NCBI GenBank assembly: GCA_031269405.1
Contig: JAISZE010000129.1
Span: 1 to 7,426 of the forward strand
Direction: 5' to 3'
Source of the DNA: Treponema sp.
GTDB lineage: Bacteria > Spirochaetota > Spirochaetia > Treponematales > Breznakiellaceae
Length of the DNA stretch: 7,426 nt
Position numbers and translations under genes: made by a program. Under the pieces are notes generated by a model. The model was not told where the DNA came from and ran no database searches. It was given only the letters and a program-made list of their open reading frames with translations. Positions 7,209 through 7,426 of the stretch are shown here, in pieces (the first letter of the stretch is position 1; each line of letters starts with the position of its first letter).

Positions 7209-7244
7209 AAACGTCAACAAGTTGAGGATTGGGGATTGACGTTT
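7209..7244 (+). promoter_or_regulatory. Inverted repeat at the start of the leader
   Basis: Perfect 9-bp arms, AAACGTCAA (7209-7217) and TTGACGTTT (7236-7244), separated by 18 bases that include a tandem GGATTG repeat (7226-7231 and 7233-7238). It begins about 8 bases after the predicted transcription start. It could act as an RNA hairpin or as a repressor operator; the sequence does not decide between them. Confidence 0.55.
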
Positions 7245-7263
7245 TGGGTGTTTTTCCAGCCCG

Positions 7264-7285
7264 ACTGTATGTTTTTTTATACGGT
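7264..7285 (+). promoter_or_regulatory. Second leader hairpin with T-rich loop
   Basis: Arms ACTGTAT (7264-7270) and ATACGGT (7279-7285) pair over 7 positions with one G-U pair, closing an 8-base loop made of G and seven T. No T run follows the stem, so it does not look like a classic terminator. Confidence 0.35.
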
Positions 7286-7373
7286 TTGCTTGAATTCACG
7301 CCAAACGAAAGGGAAAATTCACCGGTTCTTTTTTAACTTGCCGGCATTGTATGTTTATGTATTTATAGATGAA

Positions 7374-7380
7374 AAGGAGG
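7374..7380 (+). promoter_or_regulatory. Strong Shine-Dalgarno site that fixes the start at 7388
   Basis: AAGGAGG, an almost perfect match to the anti-Shine-Dalgarno sequence, ends 7 bases before ATG 7388. This spacing is ideal and is the main reason to accept that ATG as a real start even though only 13 codons are visible. Confidence 0.8.
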
Positions 7381-7387
7381 GCGCTCA

Positions 7388-7426
7388 ATGTTGTATAGGC
7401 GTATTACTTTCTCCGTTATAATATCA
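7388..7426 (+). CDS. Start of an unidentified gene, probable signal peptide or membrane anchor (3' end outside window)
   Basis: Thirteen codons are visible, reading MLYRRITFSVIIS, with no stop before the window ends. A short basic segment (Arg4-Arg5) followed by hydrophobic residues is what the start of a signal peptide or transmembrane helix looks like. The strong ribosome site and the promoter with a long leader show that it is expressed on its own. Nothing more can be said about its product. Confidence 0.6.
   Translation, partial: MLYRRITFSVIIS

Larger units (their letters stand above)
7201..7387 (+). promoter_or_regulatory. Structured 5' leader of about 190 nt, class unknown
   Basis: The stretch between the predicted transcription start and the start codon at 7388 holds two hairpins (7209-7244 and 7264-7285) and several smaller inverted repeats, for example TGAATT/AATTCA around 7291-7316. 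It is long for a simple leader. An open frame from ATG 7206 runs to 7421, but it has no ribosome site and translates to unlikely low-complexity protein. I could not match the leader to a known riboswitch consensus. The whole gap from 7018 to 7387 otherwise contains only the divergent promoters. Confidence 0.4.

Noticed and set aside
7286..7350. Possible c-di-GMP (GEMM) riboswitch, suggested by CAAACGAAAGGG and a nearby CCGG pair
   Set aside because: The required conserved core around the GACGCAAAG-type segment and the expected paired stems are absent; the resemblance is limited to short purine-rich words.
7206..7421. Open frame of 71 codons starting MKRQQVEDW on the plus strand
   Set aside because: It begins within a few bases of the predicted transcription start, has no ribosome site, gives an improbable Phe/Cys-rich protein and overlaps the better-supported start at 7388, which lies in another frame.
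1..7426. CRISPR array, tRNA, rRNA, insertion sequence or new multi-gene defence system
   Set aside because: No spaced direct repeats, cloverleaf, rRNA-like segment, transposase or terminal inverted repeats were seen. The complete genes belong to well-known transporter and housekeeping families.

Overview
This 7.4 kb window is bacterial, with mixed base composition and dense, short-spaced genes. Solute-binding protein/MalF/MalG-type cassettes, a small stand-alone cyclic-nucleotide-fold protein and a homopolymer tract beside a surface-protein gene would fit a spirochete such as a gut Treponema. That placement is an inference from gene style, not from a marker gene, and should be held loosely.

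Left part, plus strand (1-3419): a carbohydrate-type (CUT1) ABC importer operon. It has a 5'-truncated extracellular solute-binding protein, a perfect 12-bp hairpin in the gap behind it, a MalF-type permease and a MalG-type permease. Fourth comes the start of a Gfo/Idh/MocA-family oxidoreductase, which breaks off after 46 codons although its ribosome site is strong. No ATPase gene is present, so the permeases probably use a shared ATPase encoded elsewhere. The substrate cannot be named from the sequence.

Middle and right part, minus strand (7017 down to 3510): ychF (ribosome-associated P-loop ATPase), recQ (complete helicase with zinc, RQC and HRDC regions) and a stand-alone cyclic-nucleotide-binding-domain protein. 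ychF and recQ overlap by 8 bases, and 6 bases separate recQ from the third gene, so they look like one transcript read from a promoter close to ychF. None of the three starts has a well-placed Shine-Dalgarno site, unlike the plus-strand genes. The two transcripts converge at about 3420-3509, next to the broken oxidoreductase gene.

Right end (7018-7426): a divergent intergenic region. A strong-looking plus-strand promoter, preceded by an evenly spaced triple T-tract, drives a structured leader of about 190 nt. The leader ends in a near-perfect ribosome site and the first 13 codons of a gene that runs out of the window.

No CRISPR array, tRNA, rRNA, insertion sequence or clear new defence system was found. 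The items most worth a second look are the poly-C tract at the left edge, the broken oxidoreductase gene, the inter-gene hairpin, the degenerate cyclic-nucleotide site and the structured leader at the right end.
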